A stretch of DNA of 14,277 nt, taken from CBDHHC01 sp050633205. GTDB taxonomy: Bacteria > Pseudomonadota > Alphaproteobacteria > Rhizobiales > CBDHHC01. Below, piece after piece: positions 12,593-14,277 of this stretch. The position numbers were made by a program, and so were the translations under genes. The stretch lies in contig JBOEGA010000022.1 of assembly GCA_050633205.1 (NCBI GenBank), forward strand, positions 1-14,277. The letters are read 5' to 3'. Every line of letters starts with the position of its first letter. The first letter of the stretch is position 1. The notes beneath the pieces were generated by a model, which searched no databases, had not been told where the DNA came from, and saw only the letters and a program-made list of their open reading frames with translations.

Positions 12593-14028
12593 GTTGATAA
12601 TGCCGCCGTTATTTCACTGGATTGAATAGGGATATTACCAACTCTCGAAACCTGCACTGCAGCCGCCAGCGAGCCAAGATAGGATGCCTGCCAGATATTT
12701 GCGCCTGCAGCCAGTGCAATAGATGAAGTTACGAGAAACGCATCACCAGCCCCGGCCGGATCAACAGCTGATGGTTGCAATGCGGGCAGACGGTCATTGA
12801 CAATATTGCCATTCTCAACAGCCGACATAAGCAACCCTTCTTCCGCCAGAGTAATAACAATATTCTCGGCATTCGTACCTTCTCTGACTTTCTCGGAAAG
12901 TTTGATTAAACCATCAGTGCTGTTATTGAGAGATACACGGGCCTCATGCTCAGTCGGTGTAATAAGAGACATATTCTGAAAACGTTTGATATCTCCGATC
13001 TGTGAGGAACACTGGCTATCAGCAGCAAGGACAACTTCATTCTTTGCTGCTCTTTCTGAAATTGCATTAATCAGGTCTTGCGGCAGAGCCCCATAGCTGA
13101 AGTCGGAAAATATAATCACGTCAAGTTCAGGAAGAAGCTCCTCCAGCTTATCGGTAACCTGCTTTTGCAACGCCTGGGAAATCGCATGTTCCGAATAATC
13201 ATTAACCCTCAATAGTGTCTTTCCACTCGCCCTGTATCTCGTCTTTTGCGTTGTCGGCCGCGTTTCATCCTGTAGGAGATAACTGGCGACCCTGGATTGC
13301 TCTAGCTGAGTTTTACTGAATTCTCCGGCATCGTCATTCCCGGTAACCGATATAAAATGAACTGAAGCCCCGAGGCTTCTCGCATGAGATGCAACAATGC
13401 CTGCACCCCCCAGATACAGTGTTGATTTCGCAGGACGAACAACAATAGTAGGGTCCTCGCGAGACATTCCCACAGCCGTGCAGTTAAGGTAATTATCAAC
13501 AATAATATCTCCCAGCACGCAGACATTCAGTGTGGGGAATCTGCCAAGAATATCCTGAAGAGACTGTGTCGATATATCATGTCGTTTAAGGAATTGCGTT
13601 TGCCTGGAAATTGAAGCTTTGCCAGTAGCTGCACCATTATCTTCAAAATCAGAAAGTCCGATCTCGCCAGAGCTGTATATCAGTCGTCCGCCATAAGCCT
13701 CCACCGCTTCCTTTTCCGGTGTTGCCTCATCATGATACTCCCACCCCTTAACCACGATATCCGGCTTGTATTCGTTGATATATTCGATAACAGGGTAGTC
13801 CAGAATAAAAGCATCATGAATAAATGAAAGAGCCTTTATATTCTCCAGTCGTTCATCCTGTTTAACCGTAGCCTCAGGTGCCCGTTCGTCAGAAAATACA
13901 CCAACGGTCAGTTTGTTCCCAAGACTTGCTGCAAAGTTCAGAAACCTGAAGTGTCCCGGATGCAGGATGTTAAACATGCCATAAACAAATACTGTTGCGG
14001 CTTTACTGTTCTGGTTGCGTACTGGCAT
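12589..14028 (-). CDS. HldE-like fusion with reversed order: nucleotidyltransferase then PfkB kinase
   Basis: This 479-residue bifunctional protein has two domains. Residues 10-135 form a cytidylyltransferase-like domain: YGMFNILHPGHFRFL (16-30) with the HxGH motif, then DIVVKGWEYH (90-99), as in the HldE adenylyltransferase. Residues 165-479 form a PfkB/ribokinase-family kinase: VCVLGDIIVDNY (169-180), LGGAGIVASHARSLGA (206-221) and DPAGAGDAF (423-431) with catalytic Asp429. Classical HldE, which makes ADP-heptose precursors, has the kinase first and the transferase last; the order here is opposite. The kinase motif SPEAP of HldE is SREDP here (189-193). The ATG directly follows the stop of the alcohol dehydrogenase (TAGATG). 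The sequence supports phosphorylation and nucleotidyl activation of a sugar or polyol; heptose is the best guess. Confidence 0.85.
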   Translation of the reverse strand: MPVRNQNSKAATVFVYGMFNILHPGHFRFLNFAASLGNKLTVGVFSDERAPEATVKQDERLENIKALSFIHDAFILDYPVIEYINEYKPDIVVKGWEYHDEATPEKEAVEAYGGRLIYSSGEIGLSDFEDNGAATGKASISRQTQFLKRHDISTQSLQDILGRFPTLNVCVLGDIIVDNYLNCTAVGMSREDPTIVVRPAKSTLYLGGAGIVASHARSLGASVHFISVTGNDDAGEFSKTQLEQSRVASYLLQDETRPTTQKTRYRASGKTLLRVNDYSEHAISQALQKQVTDKLEELLPELDVIIFSDFSYGALPQDLINAISERAAKNEVVLAADSQCSSQIGDIKRFQNMSLITPTEHEARVSLNNSTDGLIKLSEKVREGTNAENIVITLAEEGLLMSAVENGNIVNDRLPALQPSAVDPAGAGDAFLVTSSIALAAGANIWQASYLGSLAAAVQVSRVGNIPIQSSEITAALST

Positions 14029-14277
14029 CTAGGCATCTTCCGGAGAAATTTCTAAAAGGGCTCTGACAATTTTTCGGCTTTCAAGGTCATTCAAAGCCTG
14101 ATTAATTTGCTCAAGAGGATAGCGATGGCTGAGTAATGGCTCCAGGTTAAGTTTCCCCTGCGCATACATTTGATCAAGCAACGGAATATCCTTGTCAGGA
14201 GAAGAGTTACCACCCCATGTCCCGCGAATGTTTTTTCCGCATATCAGTTCAAACGGATCAATCGAAATTCTGTCCCC
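14029..14277 (-). CDS. Zinc-dependent alcohol dehydrogenase (MDR family), C-terminal part
   Basis: Only the last 82 codons lie in the window; the 5' part is beyond the right edge. The - strand translation opens GDRISIDPFELICGKNIRGT and ends LESRKIVRALLEISPEDA before the TAG at 14029-14031. ICGKNIRGTWGGNSSPDKDIPLLDQMYAQGKL-type sequence followed by HRYPLEQINQAL is the usual C-terminus of zinc or medium-chain alcohol dehydrogenases, with the I-x-G-T/S turn and the region closing the substrate pocket. The zinc ligands would be in the missing part. Its stop abuts the ATG of the HldE-like gene, so it is the most upstream visible member of the sugar operon. It probably oxidises or reduces a sugar or polyol intermediate. 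Confidence 0.8.
   Translation of the reverse strand, partial: GDRISIDPFELICGKNIRGTWGGNSSPDKDIPLLDQMYAQGKLNLEPLLSHRYPLEQINQALNDLESRKIVRALLEISPEDA

Overview
The window looks like accessory chromosomal DNA of a moderate-GC proteobacterium, probably an alphaproteobacterium. That reading rests on the style of the integrase remnant (LHDLRHSFASL...RYAHLAHDPLR), the split kinase/acyl-CoA dehydrogenase pair and the CoA- and xenobiotic-type catabolic genes. No rRNA, tRNA, CRISPR array or intact transposase is visible, so the taxonomic guess is an inference of modest confidence.

Region 1 (1-1015) is a gene graveyard. It holds a + strand Rhs/YD-repeat remnant, a 21-bp tandem repeat with GTGAAT phased at about one helical turn, the broken C-terminus of a tyrosine integrase on the - strand, and an IS-end-like sequence where the integrase homology stops. 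It resembles the decayed edge of a mobile island.

Region 2 (1016-5921) is a catabolic block. It has an alpha/beta-hydrolase of soluble epoxide hydrolase type (+), an aminoglycoside-phosphotransferase-like kinase (-), a divergent TetR regulator (+) overlapping an acyl-CoA dehydrogenase, and a VOC-fold protein. Kinase plus dehydrogenase is the two-gene version of the fused eukaryotic ACAD10/ACAD11 enzymes and of the LvaA/LvaC pair of levulinate catabolism. In those systems a 4-hydroxyacyl-CoA is phosphorylated and the phosphate then eliminated, so the product can enter beta-oxidation. The kinase/TetR divergent promoter holds two near-identical operator-like sites.

Region 3 (5923-8562) has an SDR oxidoreductase and a carboxymuconolactone-decarboxylase-fold protein in a - strand operon. 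A LacI-family regulator diverges from it. The shared promoter region contains a perfect 18-bp palindrome centred on CG, as expected of a LacI-type operator.

Region 4 (8571-14277) is a tightly coupled - strand operon for an activated, probably aminated, sugar. In transcription order it encodes a zinc alcohol dehydrogenase (cut by the window edge), a HldE-like fusion with its two domains in reversed order, a sugar nucleotidyltransferase, a sugar-nucleotide epimerase/dehydratase-like SDR with an altered YxxxK motif, and two paralogous DegT/DnrJ/EryC1/StrS aminotransferases. Gene joints are stop-start contact, 4-nt overlap, 1-nt gap, 14-nt gap and 4-nt overlap. The likely role is making an amino sugar, possibly heptose-derived, for a surface polysaccharide or glycoconjugate. 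The exact sugar cannot be read from sequence.
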